A program made the position numbers and the translations under genes. The notes beneath the pieces are model-generated. The model had not been told where the DNA came from and did not search any database. It saw nothing but the letters and a program-made list of their open reading frames with translations. Positions 33,005 through 43,216 of a stretch of 64,000 bases of DNA are shown piece by piece. Each line of letters starts with the position of its first letter. Within the stretch, counting starts at the first letter, position 1. The stretch is from Maea johnstoni (taxonomy: Eukaryota > Annelida > Polychaeta > Spionida > Magelonidae), in assembly GCA_963942565.1 (NCBI GenBank), contig OZ012691.1, forward strand, positions 9,952,557-10,016,556, in the 5' to 3' direction.

Positions 33005-33422
33005 ATTCGACCCATTCATGCCTGTAGTACCCGAAAATATACTTACTATTTTGGTGACATCTTTCTGACATCAGTATCTTAAGAACGATTTTAGAAGGAA
33101 ATGGTAAATCATACCCCAATTTAACTTTTTTCGAAAATTCAAACTTAGTTTTTAAACTTATCAAAAATTTCTTGAATCTCATCTTCTTTTTAAGGGAATC
33201 TCTAGGGATAAATGTGTTCAAGGTCTAGCCTTCCATCTCCCCATAGTAATACAATGGGGCTTTGTGGAGTCTCAGAATATACTCTTGCAATATTTTATCA
33301 AAATCTGGCTTCTGATTGGTCCCACTGTATGCTAATCCTTTATAATATTTTTCAAAAATACTCTGCAAATATAGTATCCAAAATAGTCTAAATATTTTGG
33401 TTGCTACAGGTATGAATGGGTT
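33005..33422. mobile_element. MITE-like element with CCCATTCATGCC ends
   Basis: CCCATTCATGCCTGTAG at the left and CTACAGGTATGAATGGG at the right form an imperfect terminal inverted repeat of 17 bp. The ends resemble those of the 72-bp element. No coding capacity. Confidence 0.6.
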
Positions 33423-34045
33423 ATTATGTTCCTTAGGCTGACGAACAGCATTAAATGTGATAAAAATTTGTAAAATCCCACTTCTTATATGATAGAACGG
33501 TAAGGTGACACTACTTATTTAGTTGTATGGAATTGAATGTGCACTGATGCACTAGAATATGGTATTGACCTATTGCGTGAGTTCTAGACTTCCAACGTAA
33601 GGTAGAAAATATGGTCACCATAGTTTGCCTTTTGAAATGAATACTATAGATCCCTATACATAAATGAGAGACAAAATATATTTTGATTTTCTCAATCATA
33701 AAAATCGATCATGTATGAATTCATTTCTAGCAAAGCAATATTTTAGATACAACCACTGTCACTTATTAAACATACTAACAGCATTGTTTTTAAGGTGATA
33801 TTGATGTCTTTTTGTACTGTAAACTGTGATTCATACATGTCTTTTTAATTTTCACACTTTTTACACTCGATTGAGTTTTTAAAAACTGCATATTGAAACA
33901 GCTGTGAACTTTTGTGATAGATAACTCGAAGACGTGTATCTTTATGGCTGAAAGTTGTATGGGAATAGATCCATGTATACATCTACCACCACAACTTTAA
34001 CGCCAAATCTATTCAGTGCTAATGGTCACCTAACCCGTTAGATTT
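33423..34045. other. No gene recognised
   Basis: AT-rich sequence, no supported feature. Confidence 0.4.
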
Positions 34046-34247
34046 AATCCTTCCAATGCCGAGGCTACTTTCGTCGAAAGAACAAGGATGCAAAGATTTC
34101 TGAAAGCCATCTAAACCCTGTCATATTGGTATTCATTGGATAGCTCTCACTGAGTACTCTCAGATGAGTACCCATGTTGCAAGGTTTTAGCCGTTTTTTG
34201 CATCATTTTGTATTGGCCAAATTAGCCGCCACCAGCATAAGGGTTAA
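34046..34247 (-). repeat. Dispersed repeat family A, minus, full length
   Basis: Has CCTTCCAATGCCGAGGCTAC, GATAGCTCTCACTGAGTACT, GATGAGTACCCATGTTGC and CCAAATTAGCCGCCACCAGC. Confidence 0.75.
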
Positions 34248-35395
34248 GCATGTGACTGGTATATATTCAACCCAGGAAGCGAATTTTCCTCTTGCTGGGG
34301 TGTCCAAGTATTTAAATCCTGGGGTTCAGACAATCAATCAGTCCTGCTACTCGCCAGATTTTGGTGGCGACATGCAACAACGTTTCAAACGTGTCACCTA
34401 CCCATATAAGCCTTTACAGACTGTATACCATGTTAATTTGGACATATTAAGTAAAGCACTTGACATGCAGGTGACTTTGATGTGCATTTTAACTTCAGAG
34501 CCCGGGTGTTGAATGACAAGCTATCATATCAGTGTGTTTTACGATACTAGCATAGGGATCGGATATCCAAATAATGGTTTACAGTTTAATAATTGTGGAC
34601 GCAAGTGGTGCGCAAAGTATGCATTAATTAAATTGACGCAATATTAACATGGTATACAGTGTACAGAAGCCATTAACAAGAGTCATATATTTCATGAAAA
34701 CTGCATCACAAAATTATAATTGTACACACACAAAATATCTGAAAGGCTACTAAAAGATTATCTTGTTTTAAGAACAGTGCTTCTCGGTTTTGGTCCACTA
34801 CATGCTGTGATGCCTGTTGCGCAGGCTAAAATGTTGCGGGCAATCCTGCTAGTTACAATTTAATTCCCTAAAAAAGGATGACGAATGGATTTATTCAATA
34901 CTGGTGTGAGCATTTCTGTTCGTTTTGTGCATGTGACATTTTTTATCAGTTCAACAGCAAATAACCTATTTACATTTTAATTGTGTGAAATCTCTTTGAT
35001 TTGTTTGTGACTCCGTAAAGTTTTGACGTGCATATTAAAATCATGCAGAAAGTTTCCTCCCATCTGAATGCAGTTGAGGTCAAACAGTCGAACAAGATGG
35101 GATTAATTTGGAATTGAAATTATAGTCACTTTTTCCACCATAATTAGGCTTAGTTGTGACTAGCTAGTCGTATGTGGTAGAGGAAACCGTAGAGTCGCCT
35201 TTGGAAATGTCTTCAGGTATAATACTTAACGAAAATCCTTTCCAGATTAAGCACAATTACAAAATGTATTGCAAGGACAGTTGTTGATTTGGTTTTGGTT
35301 TACATTTATCCTTGAAAAGGTTTCTACAATAGGCTTTCATATGGAAGACAGAATAGTCGGGGCCTTTTTACCACACTTGAACTACAACTTTCATA
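34248..35395. other. No gene recognised
   Basis: A 1.1-kb stretch. A plus-strand open frame starting near 34174 is partly inside the family A repeat and has no splice or codon support. Confidence 0.4.
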
Positions 35396-35399
35396 CACA

Positions 35400-35710
35400 A
35401 AGTAGCTCAGTTGGTTAGGTGTCAGACTAGTAATCAGTAGGTTGCTGGTTCAACTCCCGGCCGGGGCACTTTGGTCTGTCCTTGGGCAAGACAATTTATT
35501 CCATATTGCTTCAGTGTACCGAGCTGCAAAATGGGTACCTAGCATAAATAAGGCAGTGCTTAGAGCTTGTGTGCTATATGCTGCCAGTTGCTCTGTAATA
35601 TCCCCTCGGAGATTGAAATGGTTTCCGTGTGTACAGGCCTGCTAGGGGAGGAAGGTCGTGTGAGCACTTCGGTGGATGCATGACTATAAACCGAATACCT
35701 TTACCTTTAC
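35400..35710 (+). mobile_element. tRNA-derived SINE
   Basis: The head (35402-35461) is tRNA-like with an A box TAGCTCAGTTGG and a B box GGTTCAACTCC at 35447-35457, the internal RNA polymerase III promoter. The body has CTTGGGCAAGACAATTTATT and AAATGGGTACCTAGC, a central domain I recall from SINEs of several marine invertebrates. The tail is CTTTACCTTTAC. A related body fragment may lie near 20335-20375. No clear target duplication. Confidence 0.85.
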
Positions 35711-36339
35711 ATATTCACCAAAACGTTGTGAAGTAGTGACGATTTTTCTATATCTGTCAGATCATGAATAGGCTCCAATGACTGTGAGGGTCACCTCCAG
35801 GGAACCATTTGTCACAAAGACCCTTCGAGTAACGTGTATAATTTACCCACACGTGAAACATGTGGGTCATTTGAGGGGAGGAGTGAATGGGGAGAAAGGA
35901 AATCAAGTATGACGATCAAGAAGATACCCAACTTGCCCAAATGTGTCTGGCTATTTAACCAATTGATGCTGACAGCAGCTAAAAGCAGCCCGGCAATTTG
36001 GTGAATACTTCAGGCAAAAGCAGAGCTGGAAAAAGATTTGACAGAGAAATTTAAATCAGAACACTGACGAACAACAACTCTCTTTCAAATATTTTTCATA
36101 AAAGTTTTGTTAATTCCAAAGTTATTGTTAAAAGTATCGCAGATTAAGACGACAGTTTTTCAGTTACAGGAATTCAAAAATACGCATCAGTTAAGCTCTC
36201 TAATTTTGGCCAGAACTTGACAGTGTCTAAGGCATTGCCATTGACTGCTTGCTTATCGCACCAATGCCCGATTTTGAATATCGTTGGGGCATCTGAAAAA
36301 ATTGCAAGTGACTTGTGGTTTGGCAGTATTCGCTGGGTA
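35711..36339. other. No gene; repeat fragment
   Basis: About 35955-36180 is a diverged, inverted copy related to 5918-6137, including GCAGAGCTGGAAAAAGATTT, the monomer seen in the array at 1-480. Confidence 0.5.
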
Positions 36340-36606
36340 ATCCGGTTTCCTACACCACAAATAACTGTCTAGTCAGTACCTATCAGGAATATCGCAGAAA
36401 AAGTGACGAAAATCGAAATTCTCTGGGTGCCCTGAATTCCTAGACTATTAAAATGACTTGAGGTTAGGCAGTAGTATTCGCCGGTTACTCCAGTTTCCTA
36501 CACCACTTATAACTGGCTAGTCACGACTAATCCGCAATATGGCAGAAAAAGTTACGGAAAAGCGAAATTCTCTTGGCGCGCTGAATTCCTAGACTATTAA
36601 AATGGC
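36340..36606. repeat. Tandem duplication, ~170-bp unit
   Basis: Two copies of a block with TTTCCTACACCAC, CGAAATTCTCT and CTGAATTCCTAGACTATTAA. Confidence 0.82.
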
Positions 36607-37564
36607 TTATCATGATTTATCAGGTCGATATGGCTAAAAAGCAAATATAAACAAAAGACAAAACCTTATCTTTGGCTGTGGTTACCAGCGGTTCGATTTG
36701 GTTCGATATGCACAAGGTTGTTTTAGGATAAGAAGAATTAGAAGAGTCCCCATTTGTATAGTGCGATATTGTATTTAAGTTACATACATCAGTGTATTTT
36801 TACACTTCTAGAAGAAAATGTACTGTGAGTGAAACATGTGTGTTCGATGTAAGAATGTTGTATATAGAGAAATATTACTGATAATAAAACATTGAAAAGT
36901 ATTGGAATATTGTCAAACAAGTTTGTTTCCTTTTGTTATTTATCTCACCTGTTAGTATATGTTGATAATAGAGCTAAATATAAACGATATTATCTGTTTT
37001 ATTGATCAAATTAAATGATGCTTCTTATAAAAAATTTCGACAAACCTGTTTTGGCTGTGTAAATTTTGGCTGTGCATTTGGAGGAGAATACAGGCGAAAA
37101 CGCGCGATATGCGAAAACGCCCGATTTTTCTTACTTTTCACAAGTGTATTTTTTCTTCTTTTCTTTCTCGTTCCTCTTTTTCTTAGTTATTTACGTTCAT
37201 AGTCGAGTTAGTCGTAGTGTATATAGTTATAGTGGTGATCATTTTTCGTTGGCAGGTTTATACTCTCACGAGAACACACTACACCTGAGAGTTGGATCTG
37301 GCCGCCGTGGATTCATTTCACTCATGTGTCGGCACACGGTATGTCACTTTTAAACATTGGAATAAGGTTCGAAAATGAGTCATTTCACCATTATAAATAA
37401 ATATATGGCTTCACCCATCAACGACAAGCGGACACACGAGGAACAGCACACACGTAGATATATATTTAAATTGCTGCTGGCACTGACAGTTGACAGACTG
37501 TCAATAACAACAGCTTCAACACCTGTCAATGACAATATTATGGCAAGCCAAAGTGGTTTAAAAT
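36607..37564. other. No gene recognised
   Basis: Short open stretches exist but none has a family match I recognise. The pyrimidine run near 37130-37190 could be a polypyrimidine tract, but no exon follows clearly. Confidence 0.4.
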
Positions 37565-38580
37565 AGGCATTCATGAATATTTATAATTCATTTTTAAATA
37601 TTTGAAAATATTTGAAATTAATTTTAAATATTTAAAATTCATTTATAAATAATAATGATTTAGAATTTTAAATATTTATAAATCATGCTGAATTATAAAT
37701 ATTTAAAAATGATTTATAAATATTTGAAAATGAATTTCAAATATTTAAAAATGAATTATAAATATTTAAAAATGAATTATAAATATTTGAAAATCATGAT
37801 TATTTTTAAATATTTGAAAATCATTTTCAAATATTTAAAATTCATTTTCAAATATTTATAATTTCATTTTCAAATATTTATAATTCATTTTCAAGTATTT
37901 AGAATTCAGTGATTTTTAAAAATATATAAATGAATTATAAATATTTAAAAATGATTTATAAATATTTAAAAATGAATTTCAAATATTCATAAATTGTCTT
38001 GATTTTCAAATATTTATAAATGATTTTCAAATATTTATAAATGATTTTCAAATATTTATAATTCATTTTCAAATATATATTATTATCTTATTTATAAATA
38101 TTTGAAATTGAATTATAAATATTAATAATTTATTTATGAATATTAAAAAATCCTTTATAAATATTTGAAAATAATTATAAATATTTGAAAATGAATTTCA
38201 AATATTTATAAATTATTTTTAAATATCTATAATTCATGTTGAATTATAAATATTTGAAAATGGATTTTAAATATTTAAAATTCATTTCCAAATATTTATA
38301 AATGATTCATGAATATTTGAAAATGATTCATGAATATTTGAAAACGGCCTGATTTATAAATATTTGAAAATGAATTATGAATATTTAAAAATGAATTGCA
38401 AATATTTATAAATGATTTTTTGATATTTGAAAATGAATTACAAATATTTATAAATGATTTTCAAATATTTAGAATTCAACTTCGATTATAAATATTTATA
38501 AATGATTTATTAATATTAATAATTCATTTTCAAATATTAATAATATAATACATTTTCAAATATTTGAAAATCAGAGCCAT
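37565..38580. repeat. 1-kb array of ATTT/AAAT palindromic words
   Basis: About 70 repetitions of AAATATTT separated by TATAAAT, GAAAATGA, TTCAAAT or AATTCATTT in irregular order, so each short stretch is an imperfect palindrome with its neighbour. Nearly no G or C outside GAA/TTC and TGA/TCA. It ends about 120 bp before the start of the integrase remnant. Confidence 0.88.
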
Positions 38581-38784
38581 CTTTTATTTATTATCTAAAC
38601 TATCCTGTGAAACTCAAGAAACGACTGCTCCCTGTATCCTTGGAAACCATGGAAAACAGAAAAGCAGTTTTGCAAGGTTTAGCTGTGTATTGAAAGTGAG
38701 AAATACGAAATGTCAGGCAGGCTGAGTGCTATTTTAGATAATCTTGAAAGGGTTAGCTAGGACCCTGCATGTCCTTTAGAGGAA

Positions 38785-38938
38785 ATGCAACTACTGGTAG
38801 AAGAGGCTGACCGGGTATGTATTGTCAATCCTGAAGAGGGGAGTGTCATTAGCCGTTTTTTGAATGAAATGAAGGCCATCATCAGTTCAAGAGGAGATCA
38901 AGTTGCTGACAAATTTGAAGCTGATAGGGCCAAGACAG
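38785..38938 (+). CDS. Integrase remnant, first block
   Basis: Encodes MQLLVEEADRVCIVNP and on to FEADRAKTG, with a GT donor. It joins the second block in phase. Confidence 0.6.
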
Positions 38939-39029
38939 GTGTGTTTCTTTGTAGACTTCCTACATTTGTGTCCCCACCAGTGGTGGATGACACTATGAAT
39001 CTGAACAGTCTGTGTGTGTGTATGTCACA

Positions 39030-39620
39030 CTTCTTGCTGGGCGATATCTCGAAAACCGAGTGTCCGATTTCAACCATATTCAATACACAAATGCTTTATA
39101 TGTGGATTTGCCTCATATATTTTGCGGCACACTTGACCTACTTATTTCAAAATGAGGCTCCGTTTTTGTAAAAATGTTGTTCGGCCTATATCTCACGAAA
39201 CTATTGTTGTTTTTTCACCAGATTTGGTATACCAATACTCTACATGATAGAGATGTGCTTTTTATATACATCGGCCATCTTGACCTACTTCTTTCAGAGT
39301 GAGGTTGTTTTGGTAATAATCTTCTTTGGCATATATCTTGAGAACCAATCATGGGATTTTGACCAGATTTGGTACACAAATACTTTATATGATAAAGATG
39401 TGTCTTCTCCATACAACGCCCAACATGACCTACTCATTTCAGAATGAGGCTTCATTTTGTAAAAATCTTTTCCGGCCTATATATCGAAAATCCATCATTG
39501 AATTTTGGCCAGATTTAGTACACAAATACCTTATATGATAAGATATGTCTTCTCCATACAACGCCCAACTTGACTAACTTATTTCAAAATGAGGCTTCAT
39601 TTCGCAAAAATCTTGTTTAA
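39030..39620. repeat. Intronic tandem repeat, ~155-160 bp unit
   Basis: About four units with AGATTTGGTAYACMAATACT, GATGTGTCTTCTCCATACAA and TCAGAATGAGGCTTCATTTT. It lies in the first intron of the integrase remnant. Confidence 0.82.
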
Positions 39621-39764
39621 TTGTCTTCAATGTACTTTGATGAACTTAAATCATGTAAGTGAAGTTAATTTTGGTTGTCAACATTGCATCCTTCATTTGC
39701 ATAATGTAATGTTGAGTGAGTATCAAGTTGATTCCTGATATTTTGGTTATTTTTTTTTCTTCAG

Positions 39765-39999
39765 GTTCTAAAGGCCGTCCAAGCGTAATTCTTCCCAGAG
39801 AACAGTTAAAGTTTTTTATGATAATGGATTTGCAGGCAGCCAAATGGCAAAACAATTCAACTGCAGCAAAAGTGTGCTGTATAAAAGCTTACGGAGGGAA
39901 GGGATAGCCCTAAAGGATCGCTACTCTGAGATAACAGAAGAAGAACTGTCTGCTACTATTTCTGCGATAAAGGCATCCTTTCCAAATGCTGGTTCACAG
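39765..39999 (+). CDS. Integrase remnant, DNA-binding-like block
   Basis: Acceptor CTTCAG, donor GTTTGC. GRPSVILPREQ is followed by a helix-turn-helix-like region and YSEITEEELS. Confidence 0.65.
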
Positions 40000-40908
40000 G
40001 TTTGCAATGTCAATTTTCATAATCCAATTGATGTGCACAGTTTGTACCTGGTCTGAGATATATGCAACAATTTTCAAAATAATATGAAGTTACTGGATGT
40101 AACTGAAAATTCTAAGAATAGGAATAAAAGTGCAGTGCTATGATATGCCTCAACTGTACACTACTTTGAATTTCTATACAGGAATTCCGATTGAAGTCTT
40201 TTCGCCATTACGGCCTGCTGAAATTTCAAACTTAAATCCATGAGGAACTTACCAAATTTGATATAGTTACCGTCGCGATATGACCTATTATGTGTTAATC
40301 GATGTAAAACTCCATTCATTCATTCTCGCAACTCAATTCAAACATGGCAGGCAGAAGTACTGGATTTTTTACACTGTGTGCAGTTGTGGAAGTTTGGGGT
40401 CGGACTTTCAAATATATACTGTAAACTAAAAATAAATTGCGATACAAAAAGTTTGCAAAAATCCATAAAAATGGACTTGTGCAAATCATTTTGCGACCGC
40501 AGCTATAGTCTGTGTTACTAACAGTATTAATAAAACACATCGGGAGTAGTAAATTTTGCGACCACAACCATATTTCGCGAGCTCACAAAATATATACACT
40601 CGCAAACATTCCCTAGTTTCTCACCTCTAACCACAATAGCCTGTATAATGGTTTCATGACTGCATGTGGAAACATCTCCGATTTTCAACTGATCAGCGAT
40701 CGATTAGTCACATGAAGTGATGATCAGTCCTGAAAATTTTGACCAATTCCAAACACTTGTATTATGAGACAAATTATTTACAAATGATGTATTGGATTTT
40801 TAAAAAAGCCTATATTTGAACATTTACCTCTATGACCGAAACCACTGCAATTATGTATGAAGATATTGTGAGAATATTCAATGACATATTGCTAATTACT
40901 TTTTGTAG
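40000..40908. other. Intron-like interval; expected middle exon not seen
   Basis: In relatives an exon carrying the first part of the catalytic core should lie here. I find no open stretch resembling it. About 40660-40765 resembles the right end of the hAT-like element at 9683-10076. Confidence 0.5.
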
Positions 40909-41662
40909 ATGGGGTTTCTCCACTAATGGTTGCACAGATGGTTTCAGCAGGCTAATAACAATGCTTCATTGTGATACAGACAACACTGCATCAACAGTAC
41001 TACGCTTGTTTGTCCATGCTTGTGCAGAATACGGTGTTCCTTCTCGACTGCGCTCTGAACATGGTGGTGAGAACACCAAAGTTGCCCTCTTCATGAATCT
41101 TATAAGAGGTAGATCCAGTCACATCACTGGTAAATCTGTCCACAATGAGTGTATCGAGAGACTTTGGAGGGATGTCCGCAATCAGGTAACATCAGTGTTC
41201 TACTTGGAGTTCTACTCCATGGAAGATGATCTGGCCATAAATCTTGATCGAGACAATACCAACGACCTTTTGGCACTACACTACGTCTACCTGCCTGTAA
41301 TTAATCAAAGACTTGATACTTTTCGAAATGCTTGGAACCAGCATAAGATTCGTACTGAAAAGCATTGTTCACCATATCAGATCTGGTTGTCTGGTATGTT
41401 GGAGCATATGGGGTCAAATTACACTGCTCCAAGAGAAGTGTTTTCATCAGCCCAAAACCTGGAGCATAACCTGGAAATTGGTCTTGCTAGATTTGGCATC
41501 AGTCCAGCTGAGGTCGGCGAGGTGTCCCTTCCAACATCTGTTAATGGGCAATTGTCAGATGTTCAGAAGGATCTCATCAACAGAGAAACTGAAAACCTAA
41601 CATCAAATAAAGAAAAGTTTCTGAAATGTAGAGAGCTCCTGAGCTCAGGAATTGGCCAATAA
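40909..41662 (+). CDS. Integrase remnant, core exon
   Basis: Acceptor TTTGTAG. About 250 codons open to TAA. It contains CTDGFSRLITMLHCDT, ASTVLRLFVHACAEYGVPSR, HNECIERLWRDVRNQV and LHYVYLPVINQRLDTFRNAW. The stop codon lies inside AATAAA (41657-41662), which can serve as the polyadenylation signal. Confidence 0.82.
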
Positions 41663-41879
41663 AAACCCTATTTGCTATTGCTTGACAATACTCTCAATAC
41701 ATGCATGGTCGCTGCTCAGGAAATGACATACTGTAATTCCAATCTAACTTGTATTTTTAAACTTTGTATGGAGATAATAATAACACTAACAACCAGGATT
41801 TGGGCAATAGTTGGGGTCTTTATTTCCACCAAGGAAAGAGACAAAATGTTATGCCATAACTGTATATTATGTAACACCA

Positions 41880-41975
41880 AATAATATACCATGACTTGTA
41901 TATTATGTAGCACCATATAATATACCATAACTTGAATATTATGTGACACCATATAATATACCAATGTGTTGTGTA
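41880..41975. repeat. Tandem repeat, ~33 bp
   Basis: Three to four copies of CACCATATAATATACCATRA with CTTGTATATTATGT, just beyond the integrase remnant. Confidence 0.8.
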
Positions 41976-42882
41976 ATATAACTAATATTACATAATATTT
42001 GTTACATGTGTCTTCGCAGTACATTATGTAACCTAATACCTTGTTCATGCATACAACATATTGTATTGTTATACCTCACCCTATATTAAGAGTCATTTTA
42101 TAATTCACACTTTCCGTCAGAAAAAGTGGAATAATAGCACAAGCAGGTGAATAATTACCAGTCAATAATCTCCCCTATCCCATGGCGCAACAATGCACAA
42201 CAATGAACGTCCGTGGGTACACAATGAAACAATGCAACAGTGTTGCGTTGTGCCAACAAACGGACACAAACACGCACGTGTCAACAAACACGACCGTAAC
42301 CACGGAGATGAAGCAAAGTCGTGCAACAAAGGGCAAAGAGTCAAGTTGGCAACAAGTTAAAACATTGAGATTAGCTATTGTCTTATGATTTTGCCGCTTG
42401 CTATAAAATGTTGGGTATAACAAAACAGTTATTGTACCAATACCAATGTTTTGAATGTACAGCACAATAAAGTGATATGATGTAACATTAAGTAACCTGC
42501 TTCTATGTGTTGTCTATTTACAGGTCGAAACAAAGTACCTAGCACTAAACTCTCGCTACGACTAGTGCCCTAAGGTACAGACTATCCGACTTTAGTCGGG
42601 TGAGTAGAAAAACGAGACTAAGCCTGTGACCAGGCATGGTACACAAATGTGTCCATACGGGCTACTGTGTTTATATTTCCAGATTTTTCTCGAGCAGTTG
42701 TAGTCAGGAAAATTAAAAATGGTAATTTAAACCTTATTTTGTAGGAAATGTTCCAGACTTTAGCTCCACCTGTCCTTTAGTCTGGGTGCTTGGAAAATTT
42801 GGAAAATTAAAAATTAAAAGTCACAGGAAATATACCCAATCTACAGTACTTTCTTTTGCTTGAGTTCTACTCCCTCTACACG
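41976..42882. other. Spacer between convergent genes
   Basis: About 0.9 kb. 42180-42340 is rich in ACAA and CAACAAA words; 42520-42610 has AGACTATCCGACTTTAGTCG. No gene recognised. Confidence 0.4.
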
Positions 42883-42888
42883 TTTATT
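42883..42888 (-). promoter_or_regulatory. Polyadenylation signal of the HECT-like gene
   Basis: AATAAA on the minus strand, 18 bp after the TAG stop at 42906-42908. Confidence 0.6.
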
Positions 42889-42905
42889 ATGAATATATCT
42901 CAGTT

Positions 42906-43216
42906 CTATGCTTTGGTAAAAGTTATACCATTACACAAGGTAATCACCATGTCTAGCAAAAAGAAGGGTAACGTCATCGCTCTATCATTTACTGCAAGAA
43001 TCAGTTGATTACTACTTGTACCAGCATAGGGCAGGCGCAATGCATGTTCGAAAGTTACACTTGTCTCGGGCTGAAATCCTGCTGCTGGTACCCTGTCAAG
43101 TCCAATGATGTACGTCAAGATCAAAGAGATGGTGATTCCTTCTACAAACTGTGTCAATTCTGCTGTGATTTCAGCTACCGGCACTTCATCCTCCATGTCC
43201 AGCAGAACCGATTTGT
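42906..43216 (-). CDS. HECT-like gene, terminal exon (C-lobe)
   Basis: Acceptor TTCTTCAG. Encodes LLDMEDEVPVAEITAELTQF and the C-lobe DRVPAAGFQPETSVTFEHAL. The residue aligned to the catalytic Cys is Ser. The tail after AVND is longer than usual for HECT proteins (about 24 residues). Confidence 0.75.

Larger units (their letters stand above)
38700..41662 (+). pseudogene. Integrase-core (rve-type) gene remnant
   Basis: Three exon blocks: about 38700-38938, 39765-39999 and 40909-41662. Block 1 joins block 2 in phase. Block 2 has GRPSVILPREQLKFF, SQMAKQFNCSKSVLYKSL (a helix-turn-helix-like stretch) and YSEITEEELSATISAI. Block 3 has the integrase core, with GCTDGFSRL and SVHNECIERLWRDV, then QHKIRTEKHCSPYQIWLSG. 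This layout matches an integrase-core family common in fish and marine-invertebrate genomes. The exon expected before block 3 was not found, and the reading frame is disrupted in about two or three places, so it looks like a decayed copy. Whether the family is a DNA transposon, another element class or domesticated is unsettled; no capsid or envelope gene is seen nearby. Confidence 0.72.

Noticed and set aside
34174-34512. 112-codon plus-strand frame
   Set aside because: It starts inside a dispersed repeat and lacks coding signals or family match.
35402-35461. Functional tRNA gene
   Set aside because: The tRNA-like part is continuous with a SINE body and tail, and the acceptor stem is not complete.
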